Shown here one piece after another: positions 16,857-25,466 of a DNA stretch of 64,000 nt. Source of the DNA: Methylocystis rosea (GTDB taxonomy: Bacteria; Pseudomonadota; Alphaproteobacteria; Rhizobiales; Beijerinckiaceae); assembly GCF_003855495.1 (NCBI RefSeq), contig NZ_CP034087.1, positions 1 through 64,000 of the forward strand, written 5' to 3'. The translations under genes and the position numbers were made by a program. How positions within the stretch are numbered: position 1 is the first letter of the stretch; each line of letters begins with the position of its first letter. The notes under the pieces are model-generated. The model had not been told where the DNA came from. It was given only the letters and a program-made list of their open reading frames with translations, and made no database searches.

Positions 16857-17661
16857 GCTATCATCGAACGCGAGAGCGCCCGCCGATCCTGTGCGACAAA
16901 CATCCTCAGGCAGCGTCCGCGTTCACGCCGCAGAACCTTCTGCGCGAGGCGCGTCGTCAAAAGGGCGTTCCCGACGCGCCGACGCCGGAAGTCTGCATTC
17001 TTGACCCAGATGGCGATATCGTCCGCTTTCTCCGAGCTGCGGGCCGGTCACGACCCGTCGACGGATGGGCCTGCTACCACAGCGAGATGGACTGCTTCGA
17101 GCATGGCGGGCGCGAATTCGGCATCATCGGCTGCGCCGTGGGCGCGCCGTATGCTGTGCTCGTGGCGGAGCAGATGTTCGCGTCGGGCTGTCGCCTGCTG
17201 ATCAGCATCACCTCTTCCGGCCAGATAACGGCGCTACGCCCGCCACCCTATTTCGTGTTGATCGAACGTGCGTTGCGCGACGAGGGCACCAGCTATCATT
17301 ACCTTGCTCCTGCGGACTACGCAGCGGCTGATCCCACTCTGGTGGCGACGGTCGGCCCAGCCCTTGCGAAGGTGGGTGAACCAGTCGAGCGCGGCGCGAC
17401 CTGGACAACCGATGCGCCTTACCGGGAGACCGAGGAAGCCATTGCGGTGGCGCGCGCTCGAGGCATATTGGCGGTCGAGATGGAGGCGGCGGCGCTCTAT
17501 GCGTTCGCCGAGGCGCGGGGCAAAGCCGTGCTCTGCTTCGCCCTGTGACAAACCAGATGGGCCAGGCAGGGGATTTCGAGAAAGGCGTAGCGAACGGAGC
17601 CATTGCCTCGCTCGGCTTGATTGAAGCCGTCGCTGGAGCCTGGCTGCGATCGCTCTGTTAG
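16853..17661 (+). pseudogene. Nucleoside phosphorylase, frameshifted near its 3' end
   Basis: This is a paralogue of the phosphorylase half of the 8879-10414 fusion. It shares FTPQNLLREARRQKG, EVCILDPDGDIVRFLR, GCAVGAPYAVLVAEQ, TWTTDAPYRETEEAI and ILAVEMEAAALYAFAEA. After VLCFAL the frame ends at TGA (17548), while the conserved tail TNQMGQAGDFEKGVANG continues one frame over to 17661. A single-base deletion near 17543 explains this. The loss removes about 40 C-terminal residues. It could be a sequencing error, but the two genes just upstream are also broken. Confidence 0.8.
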
Positions 17662-17767
17662 CGACGATTCTTTTTATACGGGATTCGCCAGATGCCCCCG
17701 TGTTCGAAGGTGAGTTTTGCGTCCAATTGGACGCTTTGGCTAGTCTACGGCGCGGGTCTGAGCAGCC

Positions 17768-17980
17768 TCAGGGGCGGATAGGGGCCGTCGACAAACACGA
17801 AAAGCCGCAGCTCGTGGCGGGCGCCAAAAGCGTCAATTTTTCAGCGGCGATCACCAGGGCCGCGATTGGATCTCCATCCGTCAGCGCAAGCCAACGCTCG
17901 ACCAACTCGGCCATTGGCGCCGGCAACGGTTCGCCGCCCTCGCGCTGAATCGTCCAGTCTCTCTTGGCTTCGTCTTCCAT
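17768..17980 (-). CDS. Small hypothetical protein
   Basis: A 70-residue acidic-to-neutral protein (MEDEAKRDWTIQREGGEPLP, PMAELVERWLALTDGD). It begins eight bases after the stop of the next gene upstream on the same strand, so the two are probably one transcript. I recognise no domain. Coding status is supported by good codon periodicity and the tight spacing only. Confidence 0.45.
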   Translation of the reverse strand: MEDEAKRDWTIQREGGEPLPAPMAELVERWLALTDGDPIAALVIAAEKLTLLAPATSCGFSCLSTAPIRP

Positions 17981-17988
17981 ATCGCGCC

Positions 17989-18327
17989 TCAGCCGAGCAA
18001 TTCGCGGGGCATGGCCCGTCCGTCCGGGCCAACCACAACTTCAAAATGTTCGGCGTCGATCGCGTTTTGTGCGGCGTAAATTTCAGCAACGTAGATGATA
18101 ATCGGCGTTGGCCAGTCGGCGCGCGTCGGCCGCTCCGTGAGCGTGAATATCGCGTCATCGACTTCGAAAAGTCCCGCGCTGTTGGATGCGTCCATCACAT
18201 CTTCGACGCCTTCAAGATAGGAACTGGCGAGCGATCTTGACCAGTGATGGCGGACGATCAGCGAATGCGACGCGTTACGGTCGAGGTGATCGATTTCATT
18301 GACAACGCAGCCACGGATTGCCGCCAT
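17989..18327 (-). CDS. Hypothetical protein
   Basis: A 112-residue protein (from ATG 18327; the frame is open back to 18507) with segments HSLIVRHHWSRSLASSYLEG and ADWPTPIIIYVAEIYAAQNA. I do not recognise a family. The upstream extension is rich in Arg and looks non-coding, so I prefer the shorter start. It pairs with the 70-residue gene just downstream. Confidence 0.45.
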   Translation of the reverse strand: MAAIRGCVVNEIDHLDRNASHSLIVRHHWSRSLASSYLEGVEDVMDASNSAGLFEVDDAIFTLTERPTRADWPTPIIIYVAEIYAAQNAIDAEHFEVVVGPDGRAMPRELLG

Positions 18328-18869
18328 GGCGCTCGGGGCAAGCGTATAAGCGATATGTTGGAGCGCTTGCGGGTTTTCGTGGCGCGCTCGTTTGGCGGCC
18401 TTCCGCGAAATTGCGAAAATTCTTGGAAAGTACAGGCGCAACGGCGGACACCAGACGCGTCCATGGTCGGCCCTTCTCTTGCGTAAATTCACATTGTGCC
18501 GCATCAAATTGAATTTCCGGTCGTCTCGTGCTCTGAGCTCGAGATCGGAGTGTTATTGGAAGCGCCGCAAGCGTTGCGAATTGTTAAGGCGATAATTCGG
18601 CATTTGTTCGATGCGCGGCCGGGAAAGGCGCCGCGCTCGCGGCTACGTTGGTGAAGCACTGGAAGAAATTTGCGTTCAAAGTTGATTGTCAACGTTCATC
18701 CACGCCATGTCGATGCTCGATGACCAACGTGCGGGTTAAATTTAGAGACTGCGAGTTCGCTGCACCGGCTATGCGTTCCGTTGAGATTTGTTGAGTCGCG
18801 GCGAATGGATTTCGGCGGTACTTTCGCAAGCGTCGTGGCCACAGAAGAACATTCGCTGTCACATGGATC
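18328..18869. other. Region without a recognisable gene
   Basis: Open frames here are short and mutually overlapping, and none shows a domain. Part of it may be the 5' extension of the hypothetical gene ending at 17989. No repeat or RNA was recognised. Confidence 0.4.
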
Positions 18870-19949
18870 TCAACCGATTTTTGGGCGGCTGCTTCTGATT
18901 GGCGAATCGTTAAAAGCGATGCGCGCGCTCCAAGCCCGGCCGAGCTGCGCCGCTGGCCGCACGATCGCGAACTCGACCACCATCGTCGCGGCGGCGATCG
19001 CGGCCAGAGCGGCAAGGACGGCGGCGGGTACGCCGATCCTCGCGGCATCCGATTCCGCCGCGACGCCGATCAGCGGCAGGTGGACGAGATAGACGGAGAA
19101 CGACGCGCGGCCGACCCTGCGCACGGGCTCGCCAACATGGCCCCCGATGGGCGTGCCTTTAAGACGTCCCAGAACAACGCTGGCGCTGACCAGCGCGACA
19201 AGCGCCCAGGCGAACCCCGAGAAGGGTCCAATTGCAATCCGCGCCATCATGGACGCGACCAGTATCCACCATGCGGCCATCCCGGGGGTCACCGGAGGCG
19301 CCTTCGCCAGCCAGGTGGCGCCCCGCCGCACCTCGCTGGCGAGCGCCGCGCCAAGCAGGAGCGCTTCCGGACGCAGCGCCCATAGCAGGGAGCCGCGCGG
19401 GCGGGGAATGAGCGCGAGCAGCAGAATGGCGGTGAGCGCCGCGTAGAGCGGCGCGCGCCCTCGCGCGAGCAGAAGCGTCGGCGCCAGGAGATAGAATTGT
19501 GCTTCGCTCGCCAGCGACCAGAAATGGGACGTCGCGAGCGCATCGCCGCAGTGGGCGTCGACCTCACATCGCGCCCAATGGACGTTTGCGACGAACGCCG
19601 CCGCCGTCCAAAGATCCGCGGCGCTCGATGCGGGATGTTCAAGATTGGCCATTGCGAGCGCCGTGAGGATCGCCCATGCCGGAAGCGCGATCCGGGTCAG
19701 CCGGCGGGCATAGAAGGCTGCCATGGCGCGCGTGAAACCGCCGGCCGCATCGGTCAGATCGGCGAGATTCTGGAAAATCAGAAAACCTGAAATCACAAAG
19801 AACAGATCGGCGCCGACACTGAGATCAGGAAGGTTGAGCCAGAACGCGACGGCCGATTGCGACCCGAAGGCGAGCGCGAAATGCGACAGCATCACCGCGC
19901 CGAGCGCCAGGGCCCTCAATTCGTCGAGCATATCAACCCGTTCCGTCAA
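18870..19949 (-). CDS. Acyltransferase 3 family membrane protein (OafA-like)
   Basis: A 359-residue integral membrane protein with about ten hydrophobic helices. The N-terminal MLDELRALALGAVMLSHF (the family histidine), the GADLFFVISGFLIF motif and FYARRLTRIALPAW match acyltransferase 3 enzymes, which O-acetylate sugars or peptidoglycan. SFSVYLVHLPLIG near the C terminus is also typical. It stands alone on the minus strand, and its sugar target is unknown. Confidence 0.88.
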   Translation of the reverse strand: MTERVDMLDELRALALGAVMLSHFALAFGSQSAVAFWLNLPDLSVGADLFFVISGFLIFQNLADLTDAAGGFTRAMAAFYARRLTRIALPAWAILTALAMANLEHPASSAADLWTAAAFVANVHWARCEVDAHCGDALATSHFWSLASEAQFYLLAPTLLLARGRAPLYAALTAILLLALIPRPRGSLLWALRPEALLLGAALASEVRRGATWLAKAPPVTPGMAAWWILVASMMARIAIGPFSGFAWALVALVSASVVLGRLKGTPIGGHVGEPVRRVGRASFSVYLVHLPLIGVAAESDAARIGVPAAVLAALAAIAAATMVVEFAIVRPAAQLGRAWSARIAFNDSPIRSSRPKIG

Positions 19950-20183
19950 ACGGCTGCGCTCCTCTCAGCGTTGTTGCGTGCAGTGTTTGGGCCGAGCCCA
20001 TATCGGCCGAGCCTCGTCATATCCGCGCTCGGCGGTGACTTCGCCGTCAGCGACCTTGAGGACGTGTCGAGGAAGCGCCTTCGTGTTTCACCTCCGCGCA
20101 GGCGAAGCGCACGACACATGCCGCCGCAGGGCTCTATGTTAAGGCCTAAACCCTATTCGAGACAATCTTACTATCGCCTTTCT

Positions 20184-20195
20184 TCTAATAAAATG
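20184..20195. promoter_or_regulatory. Copy of the shared TCTAATAAAATG motif upstream of ssb-like gene
   Basis: TCTAATAAAATG (20184-20195) matches 12 bases of the element upstream of the traK-like gene (29671-29689). It lies 71 bases before the SSB start codon inside a locally AT-rich stretch, a reasonable place for a promoter or operator. This is the weakest of the four copies. Confidence 0.35.
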
Positions 20196-20266
20196 CTAGC
20201 CAGCACGCGCGGTATTTCCACCCCTGGAACGGGGTGGCGATCGTTTCGCATCATTGGAGAGAAGCA

Positions 20267-20617
20267 ATGAGAACAACCAATCTTTTCATTCTACGAGGCT
20301 ATGTCGGGCAAGAGCCGAAGGCGTTCGATGATGGCAAAATCGCGAAGGTCAGCGTGGCGACGAATCGTAGTTGGACCGACAGGAAATCGCGCGAACGCGT
20401 CGAAAAGACGGACTGGGTTACGGTCACTCTGCTGAACGAGCGCGACGCGGCTTTCGTGTTGAAGAATGTCAGAAAGGGCGCGCCGATCTACGCCGAATGT
20501 CGCGTTGCCGAAACGTCCTATGAGAAGGACGGCAAGACGATTTACGGCGTGGACGTGGTCGCCAATGTGTTTGACGTCTTGAGCCGCGCCGATAGCGACG
20601 AAGAGGACGCCGCGTAA
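20267..20617 (+). CDS. ssb: Single-stranded DNA-binding protein (plasmid type)
   Basis: A 116-residue OB-fold protein: NLFILRGYVGQEPKAFDDGK, KVSVATNRSWTDR, KTDWVTVTLLNER, GAPIYAECRVAETSYEKDGK, TIYGVDVVANVFDVL. It shows the SSB order of beta strands but only a short acidic tail (SDEEDAA). GGAGAG precedes the ATG. It probably protects transferred single strands. A second divergent SSB lies at 22774. Confidence 0.85.
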   Translation: MRTTNLFILRGYVGQEPKAFDDGKIAKVSVATNRSWTDRKSRERVEKTDWVTVTLLNERDAAFVLKNVRKGAPIYAECRVAETSYEKDGKTIYGVDVVANVFDVLSRADSDEEDAA

Positions 20618-21570
20618 TCAGCTGTCGCTGACACGCCCGGCATCCAGACGACCTCGAACGGGGAGCGCTTGGAGATTGTGTTGCGCGCCACAAGCCATTC
20701 CATTGAGCGCGGTCGCGCAGCGCCTGCAAAGAGCAAGAACTTCGAAAAGTGCATCGAATAAAGCGTCGCTGGTATTCTTCGCCAAACGCTTGCCTCTCAG
20801 GTGCAGAAGCGGGGTTGATCGTCGTTTATCAAGACCTTCGCAATTCCCTGCGACGAGATATGCCTGCAAGATTGTGTGTGCGCGTAATTCAAGCGCTATC
20901 CGTGTAGGCTCGACTACGGGGCTGATCACAGCGCCCGTTTTTCGGGCTCGCACTGGCCTCGTGTCGGCGCGCGGCGCGCGCCGTCGCTATGCTCACTCGG
21001 ACCAGAGGTCGCAATTTTCCGAAAAACGGGCCGGGCAATAGCCCTTTGGCGTCGCTACGCTCGCGTCGGGACTATGGCCCCCTCTTGCGCTCGCCTTGCG
21101 AGCCTCTATGGGGCGCGACCGCGCCGTCTTTAGCTAACAACGCGTAGCGAGGGACTTCTGAATGGACGGATATTCCGGCTTTCGAATTCGTCGACGGCGC
21201 GCGCGATCGCAAGGACGCGCTACTCCTCCTAAGTTGCAAGCCGCAGGCACGAGCAATGAATGTACCGGACGTGATCAACACCAATTCCATCTCTCGTTCC
21301 CATTCGCTTAAACCACCGCGAGATCGCCAGTCCGTCACGCTATCCACCCTGGCGCTTTATCGCGGCTCGATTCCAGAACGCGAAAGGCGTCACGTCTTAA
21401 TCACGATGGACGCCCCGACCAACTGCGCGTTCCGTTGCAGAGCGTCGCGAGCGGGGCTGATCCTCGCACGGCGCACCTTGAATGCCGTCACATATCGGCG
21501 CTATTACCTTGCGGCTGCAATCGTACGGGGAGCGATCCAAGTGTAGGCTGCGTATTGAAGGAGGCCAACC
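20618..21570. other. Large region without a convincing gene
   Basis: Frames in this 950-base stretch overlap on both strands and show no recognisable domain. Around 20980-21140 the sequence is rich in short palindromic words (GCGTCGCTACGCTCGCG, CTTGCGCTCGCCTTGCGAGC), like non-coding plasmid filler. I see no RNA gene. Confidence 0.45.
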
Positions 21571-21843
21571 ATGATTCCCAATCAATCCGACACGGTCGCA
21601 GACGCAGCGCCAACGACGCTCGAGCTGACCGATTACGATATCTCGCATATGATCGTTTATCTGCGCCTGCTCGAGGCGGCGCGTGACGGCGCTGGCTGGG
21701 AAGAGGCGAGCCGAATCGTCCTCAAGATCGATCCCGACGTCGACCGTGAACGCGCGCGGCGCGTCTATCACAGCCATTACGCCCGCGCACGATGGATGAC
21801 GCAGCAGGGCTATAAGGAGCTGCTGAAAATGCCGAATTCGTGA
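21571..21843 (+). CDS. Small conserved protein, DUF2285-like C terminus
   Basis: A 90-residue protein with a strong AAGGAGG ribosome binding site seven bases before the ATG. YDISHMIVYLRLLEAARDGA and EASRIVLKIDPDVDRERARR are helical. The ending YARARWMTQQGYKELLK resembles the tail of DUF2285 proteins found on plasmids and integrative elements. Function unknown; a small DNA-binding protein is possible. Confidence 0.6.
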   Translation: MIPNQSDTVADAAPTTLELTDYDISHMIVYLRLLEAARDGAGWEEASRIVLKIDPDVDRERARRVYHSHYARARWMTQQGYKELLKMPNS

Positions 21844-21867
21844 CGACAATCGGGATGCGCGCCGGGG

Positions 21868-22095
21868 CTAACGCTTCACCCGCTTTTTCGTAGGCTCGGC
21901 GCGCGGCGCATCCCAGTAGAAGCTTCGGCCGCCAAGCGCTCCCGTGAACCGTTCGCCATCGCCGTAAAGCGTGAAAACAACAGTGGTGTTCGGCACCGCC
22001 AGTTGGACGCGACGTTGCTCCCGATCATAACGTATGACGCGCGCTGTCATCGTTTCGCCCTCTCTATCGGCGTCGGCTAAAACAATCTCGTTCAT
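21868..22095 (-). CDS. Small hypothetical protein
   Basis: From the ATG at 22095 the frame encodes 75 residues (MNEIVLADADREGETMTARV, FTLYGDGERFTGALGGRSFY) with a basic tail TKKRVKR. Beta-rich, no recognised family. The frame is open to 22236 but the extra part is Cys/Arg-rich and unlikely. It converges on the 21571 gene. Confidence 0.45.
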   Translation of the reverse strand: MNEIVLADADREGETMTARVIRYDREQRRVQLAVPNTTVVFTLYGDGERFTGALGGRSFYWDAPRAEPTKKRVKR

Positions 22096-22108
22096 CGCAA
22101 CACTATGC

Positions 22109-22362
22109 CTAAGATCGACCAATATTTGGATAGCCGCCCCCCCCCGCGTCGCGGACAAAGCGCAACGTCGCCCATTCTTCGACTGCGTGCAACAGGCGCA
22201 TTCCGCGGCGACATGGCTTCGTCTCTTCCTCCTCACTTACGCTTCGGATGCGCCGCGCCCAAAGCCGCTCGACTGTTTGCGCGGCGTGAGGGTCGTCACT
22301 CAATAGGCGCTGGGCTTCTCATAATCGGCCCATTTGAACGGCTTGTCTTGTCTTGGCATCAT
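22109..22362 (-). pseudogene. Possible small broken gene
   Basis: MMPRQDKPFKWADYEKPSAY (22362-22300) looks protein-like and is followed at once, in another frame starting TTG at 22303, by SDDPHAAQTVERLWARRIRS. Together they may be one small gene split by a frameshift, or two overlapping short genes. Evidence is weak. Confidence 0.25.
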
Positions 22363-22773
22363 TGATACGGCCACACGGGATCGATCATCGGCAAGCCTAT
22401 TTGTGGCGTTGCGCGATGGTGTGAGAACGAAGGGGGCCGCGCCTCGGGGACAATTCGACGGACCTGATTGTGTGCCGAACGCAGCACAGATCTCACTTGC
22501 CACGTCGGGCCTTCGCCCGTTGCTCTTTACTGGCTTGTCTAGCGCCGGCGAAGCCACGTCGGCGCCTGCGCCGAAGAATTTTCCCCTTGCCGCTATGCGG
22601 CAATTCCTCGCGCACGGGCGCGGCGCGCCCTCCAAAATTCTCCGTCGCGGCCGGCGCGCAGCGCTTCGCTTGCCCGCTGCGACCTTACGGCCTTGCGGCT
22701 CTGTGGTCTCCTTACCCCGGCGCTTTCAGAACGCCATCGCAACGGGCCGAGGCCCAACGATAGGAGAGAAAAA

Positions 22774-23151
22774 ATGTCGCAGCTCAACACGCACATTCAG
22801 GTCGGCCGGGTCGGTCAGCTCAAGGAGGTCGGCGCTAATCTCGTCGTCACCGTTTGCTCGAACAACCCCTACAAGAACGGCAATGGCGAGTGGATCGACA
22901 ATCCCGAGTGGATCGAACATACGATCTTTGCCCGGCAGGACTCGCGCATCAAATGGGCGCGCGAAAAACTCGAATCCGGCGACCTGGTTCAAGTGACGTC
23001 GCGCCCGAAGCAGACCGAATGGAAAGCCGCTAATGGCGAGCGCCGGTTCGGCTACACTTTCGCGGTAGAGGACATTCAGCACCTTGCCGACAAGCCGGCG
23101 AAGAGGGCGGAAGCGCCCGCCGCGAAGTCGCAGGGCAAGAAGTCCCGATGA
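22774..23151 (+). CDS. SSB-like single-stranded DNA-binding protein, second copy
   Basis: A 125-residue OB-fold-like protein: HIQVGRVGQLKEVGANLVVT, PEWIEHTIFARQDSRIKWAR, KLESGDLVQVTSRPKQTEWK, RRFGYTFAVEDIQHL. A Lys/Ala-rich basic tail (AKSQGKKSR) replaces the usual acidic SSB tip. AGGAGAG lies upstream of the ATG at 22774. It is quite different in sequence from the SSB at 20267, so it was probably acquired separately. It may bind the transferred strand without recruiting host proteins through an acidic tip. Confidence 0.7.
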   Translation: MSQLNTHIQVGRVGQLKEVGANLVVTVCSNNPYKNGNGEWIDNPEWIEHTIFARQDSRIKWAREKLESGDLVQVTSRPKQTEWKAANGERRFGYTFAVEDIQHLADKPAKRAEAPAAKSQGKKSR

Positions 23152-23378
23152 AACGCGATCGAGGGGCCGCGCGCGGCCCCTCGAGCACAAGCAGACTAAT
23201 TTACATCATCAGATTGCTCGTCGGGGCGATCAGCAGACGGCGCCCATGCCTGGCGCGCATTGATCGGCGCGGCGATCCGCTCACCGCAAGACGCTCTGTC
23301 GCCATCAGGGTGTCGCGGCGTGTCGCCCCCTTGGTCACGAAAAGTGCAAACGCGCCGCTGACCGCCCATATACGTTCA

Positions 23379-23972
23379 TCATCGGGCCTCTTCTTCGCCA
23401 GCTGCGCTTCTTTCCCATGCGGTTTGCGCGAAACGGACGAGATCCATTTCTCCTTGGCCATAAATTTGCGCGATTCCGCTTTCATCGCAGAGCAGCCCAA
23501 CGTCGGCGGCCTCGACGCAACGCAATATTTCAGGGGCCAAGTCCTTTGGAAGAAAAAATGCAACGTAAGGATAGCGCACTGGGTGGCGTCCGCCAAAAGC
23601 GCCTGCGTTACAGCTGGACACAGGGATTGCGCCGTAGGCCGAAATCGCGATTGTCGCGGAGGCGACGCCGACATCCAGCCCCCAGAGTGCGGGTTCGTCG
23701 TCGAATGCGGTCGCGCGCTCTTCTTCGAAGGCCGACATTTCCGCGTCAACGTCATCCGCCATCTTTAGTCGCTCAATCAGTTTCGTCTCGATATCGAGCG
23801 CTGTGCGAACGACGCCCCAACCGCAGCCGCGCAGATCGCAATAGGCGCGATTGCCTGCAAGCGCGCCCTCCTCTTCCGCTTGTTCGAGTTCGTCGGGCGA
23901 TATGTCGGCCAAGTCCGCGACATTCAGGTGGCGATGGATTTTTACGGGGAAGGAGCGCGGAGCCCAACGCAT
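23379..23972 (-). CDS. Conserved hypothetical protein beside the restriction-modification operon
   Basis: From the ATG at 23972 this encodes 197 residues: KIHRHLNVADLADISPDELE, a Cys pair in AYCDLRGCGW, and a distinctive block LDVGVASATIAISAYGAIPV, SSCNAGAFGGRHPVRYPYVA. The block looks like a folded domain with conserved Cys and His, but I cannot name it. It diverges from the methyltransferase operon with a 140-base shared promoter region, so co-regulation or a defence role is possible. The longer frame to 24128 would overlap the divergent regulator. Confidence 0.55.
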   Translation of the reverse strand: MRWAPRSFPVKIHRHLNVADLADISPDELEQAEEEGALAGNRAYCDLRGCGWGVVRTALDIETKLIERLKMADDVDAEMSAFEEERATAFDDEPALWGLDVGVASATIAISAYGAIPVSSCNAGAFGGRHPVRYPYVAFFLPKDLAPEILRCVEAADVGLLCDESGIAQIYGQGEMDLVRFAQTAWERSAAGEEEAR

Positions 23973-24083
23973 GGAGGTCACCCGGAAACGAGAAATTTTA
24001 CAGTGCGAGGGCTCGATCGGCTCTCTCGTCGATTCTGATAATAGCGGGATCGCGGTTGGAACATATATAGAACATACTGGACA

Positions 24084-24102
24084 TGGCGCCAAAAAGGCGC
24101 CA
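24084..24102. promoter_or_regulatory. Inverted repeat just upstream of the RHH regulator
   Basis: TGGCGCC (24084-24090) and GGCGCCA (24096-24102) form a perfect 7-bp inverted repeat around AAAAA. It ends ten bases before the ATG at 24113. That position suits an autoregulatory operator or a hairpin that limits translation of the restriction-modification operon. It argues against the alternative ATG at 24083, whose codons would encode the repeat. Confidence 0.45.
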
Positions 24103-24112
24103 GCTTCGCTGC

Positions 24113-24328
24113 ATGCTCGATTCTTCAAAAACTCAGGCGATTCGCCCGCTGGATCGCATCAATCTTCGGTTGTCGCCCGAGACCTTCGATGCCATCGATA
24201 AAGTGCGGAGCGCGCGTCCCGGCAATATCTCCAGGAACACCTGGATTGCCGAGGCCATCAAGGAAAAGCTTGAACGGGACGATGTTCTGGTCGACGACCA
24301 AGCCATTGAGCGGAAGCGTCATGCCTAA
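24113..24328 (+). CDS. Ribbon-helix-helix protein, putative controller of the R-M operon
   Basis: From the ATG at 24113 this encodes 71 residues. The central DRINLRLSPETFDAIDKVRS strand-helix and NISRNTWIAEAIKEKLE helix fit an Arc/MetJ-type ribbon-helix-helix DNA-binding fold. Its last eight bases overlap the start of the cytosine methyltransferase (ATGCCTAA), so it is translationally coupled to it. A control-protein role is inferred from position. Confidence 0.65.
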   Translation: MLDSSKTQAIRPLDRINLRLSPETFDAIDKVRSARPGNISRNTWIAEAIKEKLERDDVLVDDQAIERKRHA

Positions 24329-25466
24329 TTTTTATGAGTTTTTTGCCGGTGGCGGGATGGCCCGGGCGGGGCTTGGGTCCGGTTGGACATGTCTGTTCGC
24401 GAATGATTTCGATCACAAAAAAGGTCTCGCCTATCAAGCCAACTGGGGTACGGGCGGAGAACTCAAGGTCGGCGATGTTCGCCAGGTCACCGTGGATGAG
24501 CTGTCAGGATACGCCGACCTGATTTGGGGGTCGTTTCCCTGCCAGGATTTATCTTTGGCCGGAGGCGGAGCCGGGTTGAAGGGAGAGCGCTCTGGAACCT
24601 TCTATCCGTTCTGGGATGTCATCACGGGGCTGATCGACGACAATCGCGCGCCGACGATTATCGCGATCGAGAATGTTTGCGGCACGCTGACCTCCCACGG
24701 CGGACGAGATTTCGAAGCGATCTGCAAGACCTTCGGCGAAGCCGGATATCGATACGGCGCCTTGATCATCAACGCCTCTTTGTTTGTGCCGCAGTCGCGG
24801 CCACGATTGTTTGTGATCGGCGTAAGAGACGATGTGACGATAGACCCGTCGCTCCTGTCGCCGGAGCCAATCGAGCCATTTCATACGCTGGGATTGCGCA
24901 GAGCCGTTGACGGCGTTTCCTCCCGCGCCCGGAAGAACATGCTGTGGTGGAATTTACCGACGCCGCCGCGTCGCAAGAATTCTTTCGCCGATATCATCGA
25001 AGAAAATCCTTCGAGCGTCGACTGGCATACTGCCGCAGAAACTAAGCAAATTTTGGCGATGATGTCGCCGGTCAACAAGGCGAAGGTTGAAGCCGCCAAG
25101 CGTTCAGGGCGTCGAATGGTGGGCGGGGTCTATAAGCGCACCCGTCTCGACGAAAATGGCGTCAAGGTCCAACGGGCGGAAATTCGGTTTGACGATGTCG
25201 CGGGATGTCTGCGGACGCCCGCAGGCGGTTCGAGCCGTCAGACGATCGTCGTCGTCGATGGCAACAAGATTCGCTCGCGCCTGATTTCGTCGCGGGAGAC
25301 CGCCCGATTAATGGGACTTGATGACGCGTATAAGCTGCCAAAAAATTACAACGAGGCTTACCATTTGACGGGCGACGGCGTTGCTGTCGATGTCGTTCGG
25401 CATCTGGCGCGCTATCTGCTCGAACCGCTTCTCGACGTCTGCGCTGCGGCGGAGAAGGCCGCGTGA
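24321..25466 (+). CDS. DNA (cytosine-5-)-methyltransferase
   Basis: This 381-residue enzyme protects the restriction site. The C5-methyltransferase motifs appear in order: motif I NFYEFFAGGGMARAGLG, motif IV GSFPCQDLSLAG with the catalytic cysteine, motif VI AIENVCGTL, motif VIII VPQSRPRLFVIG, and motifs IX-X near ISSRETARLMG and VAVDVVRHLARYL. The variable region between residues about 180 and 330 should set specificity; I cannot deduce the site. It overlaps the regulator upstream and the nuclease gene downstream by four bases, so it is the core of a four-gene operon. Confidence 0.93.
   Translation: MPNFYEFFAGGGMARAGLGSGWTCLFANDFDHKKGLAYQANWGTGGELKVGDVRQVTVDELSGYADLIWGSFPCQDLSLAGGGAGLKGERSGTFYPFWDVITGLIDDNRAPTIIAIENVCGTLTSHGGRDFEAICKTFGEAGYRYGALIINASLFVPQSRPRLFVIGVRDDVTIDPSLLSPEPIEPFHTLGLRRAVDGVSSRARKNMLWWNLPTPPRRKNSFADIIEENPSSVDWHTAAETKQILAMMSPVNKAKVEAAKRSGRRMVGGVYKRTRLDENGVKVQRAEIRFDDVAGCLRTPAGGSSRQTIVVVDGNKIRSRLISSRETARLMGLDDAYKLPKNYNEAYHLTGDGVAVDVVRHLARYLLEPLLDVCAAAEKAA

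Noticed and set aside
20940..21140. Replication origin iterons or a CRISPR-like repeat
   Set aside because: The short palindromic words vary in sequence and spacing and do not form direct repeats.
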